Numbered from the stretch's first letter, positions 25,352-34,912 are shown. The stretch is 64,000 nt of DNA from an uncultured Collinsella sp. (GCA_958427145.1 CAUAAZ010000006.1:1-64000), one strand, 5' to 3'. Made by a program: numbers and translations. The notes: generated from the letters alone by a model not told the origin.

Positions 25352-26752
25352 TTATGCCTCCGCGCGGAGCGGCGCGAAGCTGGCGGTACCGCCCTCGATA
25401 ACGCTCAGATAAGCACGGCCCGTACGCTTGGCGGTAGAGGACTGCAGGCGCTCGATCTCCTCCTCGAGGATCTGATTGACGCGCTCGTGACGACGGTTTT
25501 CCATAATGCCGGCGGCAATAGCCTCGGCCCGCTCGATGCTCTCGCGCGAGATACGGGCAGTATCCTCGGGGAACACAGCGCTGTGACGGCCGACATAGGC
25601 GGGGGCAGCAGGCTGAGGGGCAGCGACGGGAGCGGGGGCTGCAACAGGAGCAGGCTCGTCAATCTCATCCAGAATCGCGGTGGCGGCGGCCCACATGTCC
25701 TCGTGGCCCGAGTAATCAGCCATGGGGACATCAACCTCGAGTGAGGCATCCGGAAGGTCGCCGGTGTCGATGCGATCTTGGGCATCAATCGATGCGGTGA
25801 TGGCTGCAGGCTCATCGAGGTCATCGAAATCGATATCCGCGGCACCGGAGATGATAGGCATGCTGGCGAGGTTTACATTGTACGGCGCAGCCTCAGCCGC
25901 CTGCTGCTGGGCAGGAGCGCCCCACAGCGAGCTTTCGGCGGCACGGCGGGCGGCAACGGCCTCCTCGTCCGCGGCCATGGCTTCATCAACGTACGAATTA
26001 TCGGCAGAAGCGTTCGTGTCCGCCGAGGTAGCGCTGTAGGCGTTATTGGATGCCGCGTTGGCAACGAGTGCCACGAAAGCCGCAGTGCTGCCCGCAGGGG
26101 CGGCCTGGGAGCCCGATACGGCACGCGCCGCGGCGGCGATGTCGTCGCGATTGAAGGAGCCGGTCTGCCCGCCGTTGGTGAGCTCGTCGATGGCGACTTG
26201 ATAGACGTCGCGCGAGTGTGCAGGGTCGCAGCTCACCGGCGAATCGTCGTCGAGCATACTGTCGATCATGGACCAAGCCTCGGCCTCGTCCATAGCATCT
26301 GCGGCTCGAGCGATGGTAGGGACACCATCATCGGCATGACGGCGCTGGAACGCACCAGTCAGGCCGGAAAGGAATGCCGAGGTAGACTGCTCCGCCTGAG
26401 CCTGAGAAGCAGAAGCCGCAGCGTAAGGAGTCGCATCCTGCTGCTGAGCTGGAATCCAGGCGGTCTTGAACTCGCTTTGATGCTGATTGAGATTGGCGGC
26501 ACCGCCCATGGCATCGGGCTGGAACAGACGCTCTTCACGCTGCGCACGATACTCGGAGATACCCAGCGAGGCGGCATAGATACCCACGCCCGCCACCGCG
26601 CCCACGGCGAAGGGAACCGCACCCGCCACGACCGTCTCGTTCACCGACGAAAACGGCAGCGTCGCGGCATACATAACCACGGGAGCGGCAAGGCCGATCC
26701 CGCACGAAAGTCCGGCAAGGACTGCTCGTTGTGTTGCATCAGAAGAAGCCAT
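25352..26752 (-). CDS. Membrane-anchored Ala-rich protein of unknown function
   Basis: A 466-residue protein with two hydrophobic segments near the N-terminus (about 8-30 and 40-62), then a long Ala/Asp/Gln-rich, probably disordered region, then a basic helical C-terminus (ERAEAIAAGIMENRR, then ILEEEIERLQSS). The start at 26752 has GGGGAGAG; the frame runs nine codons further. I recognise no domain. The VanZ gene follows after seven bases. It may be a Coriobacteriia-specific envelope or division-associated scaffold, but that is a guess. Confidence 0.65.
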   Translation of the reverse strand: MASSDATQRAVLAGLSCGIGLAAPVVMYAATLPFSSVNETVVAGAVPFAVGAVAGVGIYAASLGISEYRAQREERLFQPDAMGGAANLNQHQSEFKTAWIPAQQQDATPYAAASASQAQAEQSTSAFLSGLTGAFQRRHADDGVPTIARAADAMDEAEAWSMIDSMLDDDSPVSCDPAHSRDVYQVAIDELTNGGQTGSFNRDDIAAAARAVSGSQAAPAGSTAAFVALVANAASNNAYSATSADTNASADNSYVDEAMAADEEAVAARRAAESSLWGAPAQQQAAEAAPYNVNLASMPIISGAADIDFDDLDEPAAITASIDAQDRIDTGDLPDASLEVDVPMADYSGHEDMWAAATAILDEIDEPAPVAAPAPVAAPQPAAPAYVGRHSAVFPEDTARISRESIERAEAIAAGIMENRRHERVNQILEEEIERLQSSTAKRTGRAYLSVIEGGTASFAPLRAEA

Positions 26753-27063
26753 GAGCTCTCCCCATCTTCCAGCACCCAAATCGCATCATTCAGTTGGCTG
26801 CGCGAGAGAAGATGAAGCGGGGCTATGCCCCAAAGCAACGGTATATGGTTCGTTTCATCTGCGTTTTCCGTCGCGAAGCTTAAAAGCTATTATGCGAAAC
26901 CGCCCTGTCGATTGCAAGCGACGATGTCGGATTGAAACGGGAAACCTGCTGCTTGCCAGTCTTATGGTCAAAAAAGCGCGGAGCGACGATATAGAAAAGG
27001 GCCGAGGCTCAAAGCCCCGACCCTTTATCGCATTGATGACTATCGCTGCGTGTGGATGACAAC
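26753..27063 (-). terminator. Gap with the rho terminator (26995-27027)
   Basis: On the minus strand a 14-bp imperfect stem (27026-27013 with 27009-26996) sits about 40 bases past the rho stop and is followed by TTTTC. The remainder, 26753-26990, should hold the promoter of the Ala-rich gene; I see no convincing -35/-10 pair and no gene. Confidence 0.7.
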
Positions 27064-29637
27064 CTAGAACGTCTGCTCGTAGTCGCTGTGCTTTTTGGCC
27101 GAACGCACCAGGAACTCCTGGTTGGTGTTGGTGCCCTTAAGACCCTTGATAAACGATGCGGCCGCGCGCTCGGTGTTGTTCATGCCGGCAAGAATGCGAC
27201 GCAGGCCAAAGACAAACGGACGCATCTGCTCGTCAACCAACAGGTCCTCGTTACGCGTACCGGAGGCAACGGGGTCGATAGCCGGGAAGATGCGGCGGTC
27301 GGCCAGGTCGCGGTCGAGCTTGAGCTCCATGTTGCCGGTGCCCTTGAACTCCTCAAAGATGACCTCGTCCATCTTGGAACCAGTGTCGATGAGGGCAGAG
27401 GCCAGGATGGTGAGCGAGCCACCGTTCTCGATATTGCGGGCTGCGCCCAGGAAGCGCTTGGGCGGATACAGTGCCGCCGAATCGACGCCGCCCGAAAGGA
27501 TGCGGCCTGAGGCGGGCGCCGCCAAGTTGTAGGCGCGGGCAAGACGCGTGATGGAGTCGAGCACCACCACAACATCGCCGCCCAGCTCCACGATGCGCTT
27601 GGCGCGCTCGATGACGAGCTCTGCCACACGAGTGTGGTTATCGGCGGGCATATCGAAGGTCGACGCCACAACCTCGCCCTTGATGGAACGCTGCATATCG
27701 GTGACCTCTTCGGGGCGCTCGTCGACGAGCAGGCAGATGAGGTGCACTTCGGGGTTGTTAATCGAGATAGACTGGCAGATCTTCTTGAGGATCGTGGTCT
27801 TGCCGGCCTTGGGCGGGGACACGATCAGGCCACGCTGACCCTTGCCGATCGGCGACACGATGTCGATGGCACGACCGGTAATGGAGTCCTTGCCGTGCTC
27901 CATGCGCAGCGGCTCGTTGGGATAGACCGGGGTGAGGTCGCCGAACTTGGGACGGTTGCGAATCTGCTCGGGGTCCAGACCGTTGACGGTCGTGATTTTG
28001 GCGAGGCCGGCGCGCTTGTCGCCGCCGCGCGAAGGACGCAGCGAGCCCTCGATGACGTCGCCCGTGCGCAGACGCGCGGAGCGGATGAGGTAGGCGGGCA
28101 CGAAGGCGTCGTCGTTGGACTTCATGTAGCCATGGGCGTGGATGATGCCGGAGCTGTCCGGGCGAATCTGCAGAATGCCCTTGATGTCGCGGAAGCCCTC
28201 GGCCTTCGCGGCAGTGGTGTAGATTTCCTCGACGAGCTCGGCCTTCTTCTTGCCGGTCGTCTCGATCTCGAACTCCTTGGCCTTTTCGCGCAGCTCGGCG
28301 ACCTTCATGGCCGCGAGTTCCTCGCGCGAAAGCGTGGGCTCGGTGGGGGCGGCATTACGTTCCTTGTTGCGCTGCTTGCGATCGCGCTGACGGTTGCGAC
28401 GGTCGTTGTTGCGGTCGTCCTTGCGCTCGTTGCGCTCGTCGTTGCGCTTGTGCTGGCGACGGTTGGGACGAGTGCCGTCTTCGACCTCGGCGGGGGCGGC
28501 ACCATCAGTTGCAGCGGCGTCGCCATTGGCCGCAGCAGCGCCATTGGCCTCGGCGCCGGAATCGACCTGCGCTTCGGCATCAGCCTGCTGCTCGGGCGCC
28601 TTGGCCTTAGCGGACTTCTTACGACCGCGCTTGGGCTTCTCGGACGCAGTCTGTTCGACGTCCTGGGGCTCGACGGCATCAGTCGATGCATCGGCGGTCG
28701 TCTCGGCGGAATTCTCGGACGCACCCTCCTTGGCAGCCTTGGCCTTGGACGTGCGCTTAGCAGCAGTACGATGGCTGCGACCAGGACGGACGTCGGCGGG
28801 CTCGACATCGGCGGGAGCGGCCTCGGAAGTCGTAGCATCCTGAACGGGCGCGTCGGCGGCGGTTGCAGACTCGGCGGTCGCCGCAGCATCCCGAGCGGCT
28901 GCAGCTGCGGCTGCGGCCTTCTCCGCCTCGACGAAGGCCTTGGGCTTGCGACCGCGACGGTGCGGGCGCAAAGCCGGATCGACAACGGGAACTTCGCTGG
29001 CCTCGACAGGCGCAGCGGGCTCAACAGGCGATGTGCCCTCCCCTGCCGCGGAACGGACCGAAGCCTCAGTGAGCTCGGGGGTTACCTGATCGGCAACCTG
29101 CTCGGCCTTAGCAGCCGTGCGACGGCGTGTGCGCGGTACCGGCTTCTCGGTCGGCTGGTCGGCGACAGGGGTCTCGGTGGCGGCAGGCGTCTCGGGCACA
29201 GACGGAGCTGCAAGCTCGGTCAGAGCCGCGGCCTCGCGCTCGGCAGCACGACGGCGGGCGCGCACCACCTGAGCCTCGCTAATCTGCGCCAACGCACGTG
29301 CCTGCGCGACCTCATCGGAAATCGGCGCCGAGGAGTCAGCTGCAACGGTGCGCTTGGCGCGCGTCGTGCGCGTGGTACGGCGCTTGGGCTTGGTGACCTC
29401 CTCGCCGTCAGTGGCAGGCTTGACCGTGCGGCGCGTACGCTTGGGCTTTGCCGGAGCAGCCTCCTCACCAGTTGCAGGCACGGCCTTCTCAGCCGCTGAA
29501 GGCGTAGGCGTCGAAGCAGCCTTAGGCGTCTCAGGAGCCGAGGCTTGCGCGGGCGCCGCGACCTGGTCCGACGCAACCGGTGCAGCGGGAGCGGCTTGCG
29601 TCGTCGTTATTTCGTTTTCTTGCTGTTGATCAGACAC
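27064..29637 (-). CDS. rho: Transcription termination factor Rho with long N-terminal insertion
   Basis: An 857-residue Rho, about twice the E. coli length. Residues 1-430 are Ala/Pro/Glu- and Lys/Arg-rich low complexity with repeated PKRTRRT and HRRGRKPK-type basic patches, then a stretch of Arg/Asn/Asp (RNDERKDDRNNDRRNRQRDR). The Rho N domain starts near 437 (LSREELAAMKVAELREKAKE), the RNA-binding domain contains SSGIIHAHGYMKS, and the ATPase domain has SPPKAGKTT. Rho is a hexameric RNA helicase ending transcription. Such extensions are known in actinobacterial Rho proteins and bind RNA; here it is large. Single gene with its own promoter and terminator. Confidence 0.96.
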   Translation of the reverse strand: MSDQQQENEITTTQAAPAAPVASDQVAAPAQASAPETPKAASTPTPSAAEKAVPATGEEAAPAKPKRTRRTVKPATDGEEVTKPKRRTTRTTRAKRTVAADSSAPISDEVAQARALAQISEAQVVRARRRAAEREAAALTELAAPSVPETPAATETPVADQPTEKPVPRTRRRTAAKAEQVADQVTPELTEASVRSAAGEGTSPVEPAAPVEASEVPVVDPALRPHRRGRKPKAFVEAEKAAAAAAAARDAAATAESATAADAPVQDATTSEAAPADVEPADVRPGRSHRTAAKRTSKAKAAKEGASENSAETTADASTDAVEPQDVEQTASEKPKRGRKKSAKAKAPEQQADAEAQVDSGAEANGAAAANGDAAATDGAAPAEVEDGTRPNRRQHKRNDERNERKDDRNNDRRNRQRDRKQRNKERNAAPTEPTLSREELAAMKVAELREKAKEFEIETTGKKKAELVEEIYTTAAKAEGFRDIKGILQIRPDSSGIIHAHGYMKSNDDAFVPAYLIRSARLRTGDVIEGSLRPSRGGDKRAGLAKITTVNGLDPEQIRNRPKFGDLTPVYPNEPLRMEHGKDSITGRAIDIVSPIGKGQRGLIVSPPKAGKTTILKKICQSISINNPEVHLICLLVDERPEEVTDMQRSIKGEVVASTFDMPADNHTRVAELVIERAKRIVELGGDVVVVLDSITRLARAYNLAAPASGRILSGGVDSAALYPPKRFLGAARNIENGGSLTILASALIDTGSKMDEVIFEEFKGTGNMELKLDRDLADRRIFPAIDPVASGTRNEDLLVDEQMRPFVFGLRRILAGMNNTERAAASFIKGLKGTNTNQEFLVRSAKKHSDYEQTF

Positions 29638-29812
29638 AGTGTTTGCTCAACTTTCTTTTCAAGCCCTGTGATCACATGCTCCCTGCATAAACCTTCAGGG
29701 CGGCTAAACAGTCTAGCTCCGTCAAATACCGACGGACATCATTGATCTGTATCGAGATATTTGCGTCATATACGCAGCGTTAGTGTAACACAACCGCAAC
29801 CACCTGCAACTT

Positions 29813-29844
29813 AGTCATTGAGGACGTTCTTAAACGACTAGTCA
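29813..29844 (+). repeat. Dispersed repeat containing GACTAGTC, copy 1
   Basis: These 32 bases match 49135-49166 at 31 positions. The unit contains AGTCATTG, GGACGTTCTTAAAC and the palindrome GACTAGTC. It is intergenic in both places. Confidence 0.7.
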
Positions 29845-29893
29845 AAAGGGACAATCTTTGGTTTAACACCCACAAATCTGACTGCCTCCGCCA

Positions 29894-30043
29894 AAACTGT
29901 GGCGGTTTACTACGATGAATCGCTCAACCGCGATCGCTCCGAAACTTGTTGAACTAAAACCGCAGGTAGATGCCTTGCACTTTTTTGCGAAAAGCCGGCG
30001 TAGTTGGAATTTCTCATTTCATCGTAGTAAACCGGCATAGTTT
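29894..30043. repeat. Inverted-repeat element A with 26-bp arms
   Basis: Arms 29894-29919 and 30018-30043 are inverted and match at 24 of 26 positions (core TTTACTACGATGAA / TTCATCGTAGTAAA). The 98-base interior contains TAAAACCGCAGGT at 29955-29967, which recurs inverted inside element B (51080-51092). No open frame. It could be a MITE-like insertion or encode a folded RNA. Confidence 0.7.
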
Positions 30044-30089
30044 CGTATTTCCAGCAGTTCCAAATTCGTCAATACGTCGGCGTTTGCAA

Positions 30090-30120
30090 AAAGCCCGACC
30101 TCCGTGGGAGATCGGGCTTT
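30090..30120 (-). terminator. Intrinsic terminator of argS
   Basis: Minus-strand stem AAAGCCCGA (30120-30112) with TCGGGCTTT (30098-30090), extended through the loop by CTCC/GGAG, then TTTGC. It lies 45 bases past the argS stop. Confidence 0.85.
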
Positions 30121-30165
30121 CAAGGCTTAGTTAAACCAAGTCTGTACGGTCAAATGACCCGTAGC

Positions 30166-32019
30166 TTACATCTGCTCGGGCGCGGAAACGCCAACGAGGG
30201 TGAGCACCAGGGCGAGCGTCACACGGACGGCATCGCAAGCGGCCAGACGGGCACGCGAAAGCTCGGGGTCGACGGGACGGCCCTCGCTCGGCAGCACCTG
30301 ACAGGCAGCGTAGAAGCTGTGGAAGTCGCCGGCGAGTTCCTCAGCAAAGTGCGTCAGACGGAACGGGGCGCGGTCGCGAGCGCAGCTGGCGATGAGGTCG
30401 GTGAGCTCGTTGAGCTTGCGCGAAAGGGCGAGCTCGGTCGGGTCGGTCAGCAGCGAGTAATCGACGTTCTCACCGATGGCCTTGGCGGCGACGGCCTTCA
30501 TGCCCATCTCGTCAGCCTGCTCGGGCGTAACGTCAGCGGCACGGCGCAGGATGGAGCACACGCGGGCGTGAGCGTACTGCACGTAGTACACCGGGTTGGA
30601 GTTGTCGCGCTTCTTGACGGCCTCAATATCGAAGTCGACCATCTGGTTGGAGCTCTTGGAGATGAGGGTGTAACGGGCAGCGTCGGAGCCGACCTCGTCG
30701 ACGAGCTCCTGCAGGGTCACCATGGTGCCCTTACGCTTGGACATACGGACGGGCTTGCCGTTGCGCAGCAGGTTGACGAGCTGGCCCAGCAGAACCTCAA
30801 ACTTGCCGGGGTAACCCAAGGCATCGCAGACGCAGCGGACGCGCTCGATGTAGCCGTGGTGGTCGGCGCCCCAGATGTCGATGACGTGGTCGACGCGCTG
30901 GAACTTATCCCAGTGATAGGCAACGTCGGAGGCGAAGTAGGTGTACTCGCCGTCGGACTTGATCAGGACGCGGTCCTTGTCATCGCCCAGGTCGGTGGAG
31001 CGGAACCACAGGGCGCCGTCCTTGGTGTAGAGGTAGCCCATCTTGTCGAGCTTCTCAAAAGCGCGGTCGACGGCGGAGGTGCCGGCGGTCTCGCCCTCGG
31101 TGTCCTTCACATACAGCGAGCGCTCGGAGAACCAACGATCGAAGTCGCAGTTAACGGCATGGCAAAGGTCGCGCATGTTGTCGACCATCTTTACATAGCC
31201 GCGCTCGCGGAAGCTCTCCATGCGCTCCTGCGGATCGGCGTTGACCCACTTATCGCCGTCGGTGCGCCAGAACTCGGCGGCCTCGTCGATGATGTAGTCG
31301 CCGCCGTAGGAGTCCTTGCCCAGGGTCTCGGCAAAGTTATCCTGGTACGGATGGGTCTCGGGATGCTCGTCGTTCTCGTCGGCAACGAAAGCGTCGCGGT
31401 CGGCGATCAGCAGCTTGTGAGCCTCGTCGATATCCACGCCCTGCTTGGCGATGATGTCGGCAAGCTGCATATAGCGCGTGCTGATGGAGTTGCCGAAGGT
31501 GTTCATCTGAGAGCCGTGGTCGTTGATGTAGAACTCACGCTGGATGTCGTAACCGGCGTGGTCCATAACACGGCAGAGCGAGTCGCCCAGCGCGGCCCAG
31601 CGGCCGTGGCCGATGTGCATGGGGCCGACGGGGTTGGCGGAAACGAACTCGACCTGGGTCTTCAGGCCACCACCGACGTTGGACTTAGCGAAGTCCATAC
31701 CCTTCTCGCGAGCCTCGCCAAAGATGGCATTCTTGACGGCAACGGAGAGGTAGAAGTTGATGAAGCCGGGGCCTGCGATCTCGACCTTCTCGATCGCGGG
31801 GTCCTCGGGCATATGGGCAACGATGGCCTCGGCGATCTTGCGCGGGGCGCAGTGGGCCAGCTTGGCGGACTTCAGGGCCATGGTAGAGGTCCACTCGCCA
31901 TGAGAAGTGTCAGCCGGTCGCTCGATAGCGCAATCGTCAAGTTCAAATGCGGAAAGGTCGCCGGCCTCCTGGGCCGCAGCAAGCGCAGCGCGTACCAGCT
32001 CTTCAATCTTCTCGGGCAT
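30166..32019 (-). CDS. argS: Arginyl-tRNA synthetase
   Basis: A 617-residue class I synthetase charging tRNA-Arg. The HIGH-type motif occurs as GPMHIGHGRWAALGD, and the KMSKS-type as RMSKRKGTMVTL (seen in ArgRS, where the lysine is often altered). The C-terminal DALR domain includes YYVQYAHARVCSILRR. I start at the ATG at 32019 because AAGGAGGATC precedes it; the frame extends 30 codons upstream. No T-box leader is visible. Single gene. Confidence 0.96.
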   Translation of the reverse strand: MPEKIEELVRAALAAAQEAGDLSAFELDDCAIERPADTSHGEWTSTMALKSAKLAHCAPRKIAEAIVAHMPEDPAIEKVEIAGPGFINFYLSVAVKNAIFGEAREKGMDFAKSNVGGGLKTQVEFVSANPVGPMHIGHGRWAALGDSLCRVMDHAGYDIQREFYINDHGSQMNTFGNSISTRYMQLADIIAKQGVDIDEAHKLLIADRDAFVADENDEHPETHPYQDNFAETLGKDSYGGDYIIDEAAEFWRTDGDKWVNADPQERMESFRERGYVKMVDNMRDLCHAVNCDFDRWFSERSLYVKDTEGETAGTSAVDRAFEKLDKMGYLYTKDGALWFRSTDLGDDKDRVLIKSDGEYTYFASDVAYHWDKFQRVDHVIDIWGADHHGYIERVRCVCDALGYPGKFEVLLGQLVNLLRNGKPVRMSKRKGTMVTLQELVDEVGSDAARYTLISKSSNQMVDFDIEAVKKRDNSNPVYYVQYAHARVCSILRRAADVTPEQADEMGMKAVAAKAIGENVDYSLLTDPTELALSRKLNELTDLIASCARDRAPFRLTHFAEELAGDFHSFYAACQVLPSEGRPVDPELSRARLAACDAVRVTLALVLTLVGVSAPEQM

Positions 32020-32361
32020 AGATCCTCCTTGTGTTAAAGCCCCCGAGCTCTTGGTCACTCGTAGGGCAAAAGCCAGAGTTTGTAGCACTCTATCACAAGC
32101 GACGGGCACTGTCGCAGGGTAAAGCTAATAGATATTGCATATGCACAAAAATGACTACAGCTTGTATGGAGTCACTCAAAGATGCCGGTCTGCCTGCAGA
32201 TTATGCAGGCGTTGAAAATGCATAAAGGTGTGAATGAGCTGCGTCTGTTATCGAATACTCTTACCTATCAGAGTTGTGTGCTTTTCCTGCATAAAGTACG
32301 GGTTTGCGCACGTCAGCGTGTTATTCTAGACATACGTAAATTCGTATAAGTTGGAGGTAGC
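32020..32361. promoter_or_regulatory. Divergent argS-carD gap
   Basis: No gene. It contains a small hairpin (CCTGC/GCAGG near 32200), several TGCATAA-like strings, a TATTCT -10 candidate near 32321 for carD, and GGAGGT just before the carD start. I see no clear operator and no T-box. Confidence 0.4.
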
Positions 32362-32847
32362 ATGTTCTCAATCGGTCAACACGTCATTCATCCGGGCCAG
32401 GGAGTCTGCACCGTCGTCGGTTTTAGGGACGACACACCGCAGCCCATGCTGCTGCTCGAGACCAAGCAGGGACATGCGCAGACGATCCTCATGTACCCCG
32501 TGGCGCAGGCCGACCGTCTGCACGCCGCCATCTCTCAGCAAGATGCCGAGCACCTGCTGAGCCACTATGACGAGCTGGAGTGCGACACCTTTACCGAGCG
32601 CAACAGCTCGCTTGAGGAGACACACTTTAAGCAGCAGCTCAAGCTGGGCGCGCCCGAGACGGTTCGCGTGGCAAAGACCATGATGCACCGCATTCGCCAG
32701 GCCGAGGAAGCTGATAAAAAACCCAGCTCCTACTACATGCGCGTACTCAAGGAGGCCAAACGCCGCTCCATCGAGGAGTTCGCCGTGGCCCTTGGCGTCA
32801 CCGAGGAGGCCGCCGAAGCCCGCCTAGCCCAAGCCGCCCTCAACTAA
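32362..32847 (+). CDS. carD: CarD-family transcriptional regulator
   Basis: A 161-residue CarD/CdnL-type protein. The N-terminal Tudor-like RNA-polymerase-interacting domain starts FSIGQHVIHPGQGVCTVVGF; the C-terminal part is helical and basic (MHRIRQAEEADKKPSSYYMR). CarD binds the RNAP beta subunit and modulates promoter melting, often affecting rRNA and stress genes. Strong GGAGGT site before the ATG. A GGGGACAGGC-type hairpin lies directly after the gene and may terminate it. Confidence 0.88.
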   Translation: MFSIGQHVIHPGQGVCTVVGFRDDTPQPMLLLETKQGHAQTILMYPVAQADRLHAAISQQDAEHLLSHYDELECDTFTERNSSLEETHFKQQLKLGAPETVRVAKTMMHRIRQAEEADKKPSSYYMRVLKEAKRRSIEEFAVALGVTEEAAEARLAQAALN

Positions 32848-32860
32848 CCCATCCGCGCCA

Positions 32861-32902
32861 AAAACCACCACAAAGGGAACAGGCACCTTTGTGGTGGTTT
32901 TC
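32861..32902 (+). repeat. ACCACCACAAAGG hairpin, copy 1
   Basis: Stem AAAACCACCACAAAGG (32861-32876) pairs perfectly with CCTTTGTGGTGGTTTT (32886-32901); loop GAACAGGCA. One of seven copies in the window. It sits right after carD and can act as a terminator. Confidence 0.9.
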
Positions 32903-32955
32903 TTGTTCTAGTAGTATTCATTCTTATCGATACCCACGAGCACAAGGAGTCTCTT

Positions 32956-33555
32956 ATGGCAGAGCCGCTTACCGCCGGAATCACCCGCGACCGCGCGTTC
33001 GAACTGCTCAATGAGCACAACAAGGACCCGTTCCATATCACCCATGGCGAGACGGTCGAGGGCACTATGCGCTACTTTGCGCGCGAGTTCGACCCCGAGA
33101 ACGAGGAGTTTTGGGGCATCGTCGGTCTGCTGCACGACCTGGATTGGGAGGAGCATGAGGACGACCCCATTAACCACACCATCTATGCTGCCGAGATTCT
33201 TGAGGGCGAAGGTGCGTCTCCCGAGCTCATTCGCGCCATCCAGACGCACACGTCGGACTTCAACACCTCACTACCCAAGCCCGAGCTGCAGATGGAAAAG
33301 ATCCTGTTTGCCTGCGATGAGCTCACCGGCCTGATCGGCGCTGCCGTCATCATGCGCCCGAGCAAGAGCGTTATGGACTTTACGACCAAGTCGCTCAAGA
33401 AGAAGTTCAAGGACAAACGCTTTGCCGCCGGCTGCTCGCGCGACGTGATTTCGCAGGGCGCCGAGATGTTGGGCTGGGAGCTCCCCGAGCTCTTTGACCG
33501 CACCATCGCGGCCATGCAGTCCTTCGCCCCCGACCGAGATACCTTCCAGGCCTAA
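32956..33555 (+). CDS. HD-domain hydrolase
   Basis: A 199-residue HD-superfamily protein. Metal ligands are visible as THGETVEG, GLLHDLDWEEH and a later D in DELTGLI, with IYAAEILEGEG and IQTHTSD between. Small HD proteins of this kind (HDIG type) act as phosphohydrolases on nucleotides or related compounds; the substrate is unknown. A CACAAGGAG site precedes the ATG. It lies between two copies of the hairpin repeat, so it is probably its own transcription unit. Confidence 0.82.
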   Translation: MAEPLTAGITRDRAFELLNEHNKDPFHITHGETVEGTMRYFAREFDPENEEFWGIVGLLHDLDWEEHEDDPINHTIYAAEILEGEGASPELIRAIQTHTSDFNTSLPKPELQMEKILFACDELTGLIGAAVIMRPSKSVMDFTTKSLKKKFKDKRFAAGCSRDVISQGAEMLGWELPELFDRTIAAMQSFAPDRDTFQA

Positions 33556-33570
33556 CCGTCAACGCCACCT

Positions 33571-33612
33571 AAAACCACCACAAAGGGGACAGGCACCTTT
33601 GTGGTGGTTTTT
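33571..33612 (+). repeat. ACCACCACAAAGG hairpin, copy 2
   Basis: Stem AAAACCACCACAAAGG (33571-33586) with CCTTTGTGGTGGTTTT (33596-33611); loop GGACAGGCA; T-run follows. It lies between the convergent HD gene and proA and can terminate both. Confidence 0.92.
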
Positions 33613-33625
33613 GTTTGCGCGGGCG

Positions 33626-34912
33626 TTAGGGACGGACCTGGCCGGTGCCGCGGAGCTTGTATTTGTAGGTGGTGAGGGCCTCGGCGGCAAAGGGGCCACG
33701 GGCGTGGAGTTTTTGGGTCGAGATGCCGATCTCGGCGCCCAGGCCAAACTCGCCGCCGTCGGTGAAGCGCGTGCTGGCGTTGGCGTACACGGCCGAGGCA
33801 TCGACCGCATCCAGGAAGCGCTCGCAAGCATCCGTGTCCTCGGCAACGATGGCCTCGGAGTGCATCGTGCCGTAGCGGTTGATATGTGCGATGGCCTCGT
33901 CCTCGCTCGCCACGACCTTCACGCTCATCTCGAGCGCCAGATACTCGCGACCCCAGTCCTCCTCAGTCGCGGCAACGTAGTCATCACCCTCGGCAAGCCC
34001 GGCGTCGGCGCACGCGGCGCACGTGGCCTCGTCGCCGTGAATGAGCACGCCGTGGTCGTGCAGCACGGCAACGACCGCAGGCAAAAACGCATTGGCCACA
34101 GCATGGTCGACCAGCAGCGACTCGGCGGCATTGCACACGCCCACGCGCTGGGTCTTGGCATTGACGATAATGTTGAGCGCCTTATCAAAGTCGGCGGATT
34201 CATGCACGTAGATGTGGCAGTTGCCCGTACCCGTCTCGATCACCGGCACGAGCGACTCGCACATGCAGCGCTGGATCAGGCCTGCACCGCCGCGCGGAAT
34301 GAGTACGTCGACAATACCGCGGAGCTTCATGAGCTCGCCGGTGGCCTCGCGGTCGGTGGACTCGATCATCGACACGGCCTCGCGCGGGAAGCCCTTGGCC
34401 TCGAGCGCATCGGCCAGCAGCTCAGAAATCATGGCACACGAGTGATAGGCCAGCGAGCCGCCGCGTAGAATGCAGGCGTTGCCGGTACGGATGCAGATGC
34501 CTGCGGCGTCGGCCGTCACGTTGGGGCGCGCCTCGTAGACCATGGCGACCAGGCCCAACGGCACGCTCACGCGGGTCAGGTCCACACCGCTCGCAAGCAC
34601 GCGGTGGTCGAGCACGCGGCCGACGGGATCGGGCAGCTCGGCGAGCTTCTCCAAACCGGCGGCCATGCCCTCGACGCGCTCAGGCGTCAGCAGCAGACGG
34701 TCGAGCAGACCGGCCGAAGTGCCCGCATCGCGCGCGGCGGACATATCGAGCTCGTTGGCGGCGACGATGGAGTCGACACCGTTGCGCAGTGCTGCGGCCA
34801 TGGCGCGCACGGCCTCCTGGCGCTGCTCATCGCTCGCCGTGGCAAGCGAGGCCGACGCTGCCTTGGCGGCAACGGCAAGATCGTGGACATACGTGGCTAT
34901 ATCGACCGACAT
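33626..34912 (-). CDS. proA: Gamma-glutamyl phosphate reductase
   Basis: A 428-residue ProA, the second step of proline synthesis, reducing gamma-glutamyl phosphate with NADPH to the semialdehyde. The catalytic cysteine lies in RVGVCNAAESLL; GNACILRGGSLAYHS and IPRGGAGLIQRCM are family features. AGAAAGGG precedes the ATG. proB is on the same strand 1.6 kb upstream, separated by an oppositely oriented peptidase gene, so the two are not a simple operon. Confidence 0.95.
   Translation of the reverse strand: MSVDIATYVHDLAVAAKAASASLATASDEQRQEAVRAMAAALRNGVDSIVAANELDMSAARDAGTSAGLLDRLLLTPERVEGMAAGLEKLAELPDPVGRVLDHRVLASGVDLTRVSVPLGLVAMVYEARPNVTADAAGICIRTGNACILRGGSLAYHSCAMISELLADALEAKGFPREAVSMIESTDREATGELMKLRGIVDVLIPRGGAGLIQRCMCESLVPVIETGTGNCHIYVHESADFDKALNIIVNAKTQRVGVCNAAESLLVDHAVANAFLPAVVAVLHDHGVLIHGDEATCAACADAGLAEGDDYVAATEEDWGREYLALEMSVKVVASEDEAIAHINRYGTMHSEAIVAEDTDACERFLDAVDASAVYANASTRFTDGGEFGLGAEIGISTQKLHARGPFAAEALTTYKYKLRGTGQVRP

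Larger units (their letters stand above)
29638..30089. promoter_or_regulatory. rho upstream region with promoter and repeats
   Basis: A minus-strand promoter reads TTGCAG (29804-29809), 16 bases, TACACT (29782-29787), giving rho a leader of roughly 140 bases. The leader contains a small CCGTC/GACGG hairpin. Beyond it lie a 32-base dispersed repeat (29813-29844) and a large inverted-repeat element (29894-30043), each listed separately. No gene is visible. Confidence 0.6.

Noticed and set aside
27634..29499. 621-codon plus-strand open frame antisense to rho
   Set aside because: Composition is Leu/Gly/Arg-rich shadow of the GC-rich rho coding strand, with no ribosome-binding site; rho is certain.
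30154..32037. 627-codon plus-strand open frame antisense to argS
   Set aside because: Exact antisense of a conserved gene; valine/glycine-rich noise expected from GC-rich codons.
32020..32361. T-box leader before argS, and likewise before trpS and serC
   Set aside because: No T-box sequence or antiterminator found in these leaders.
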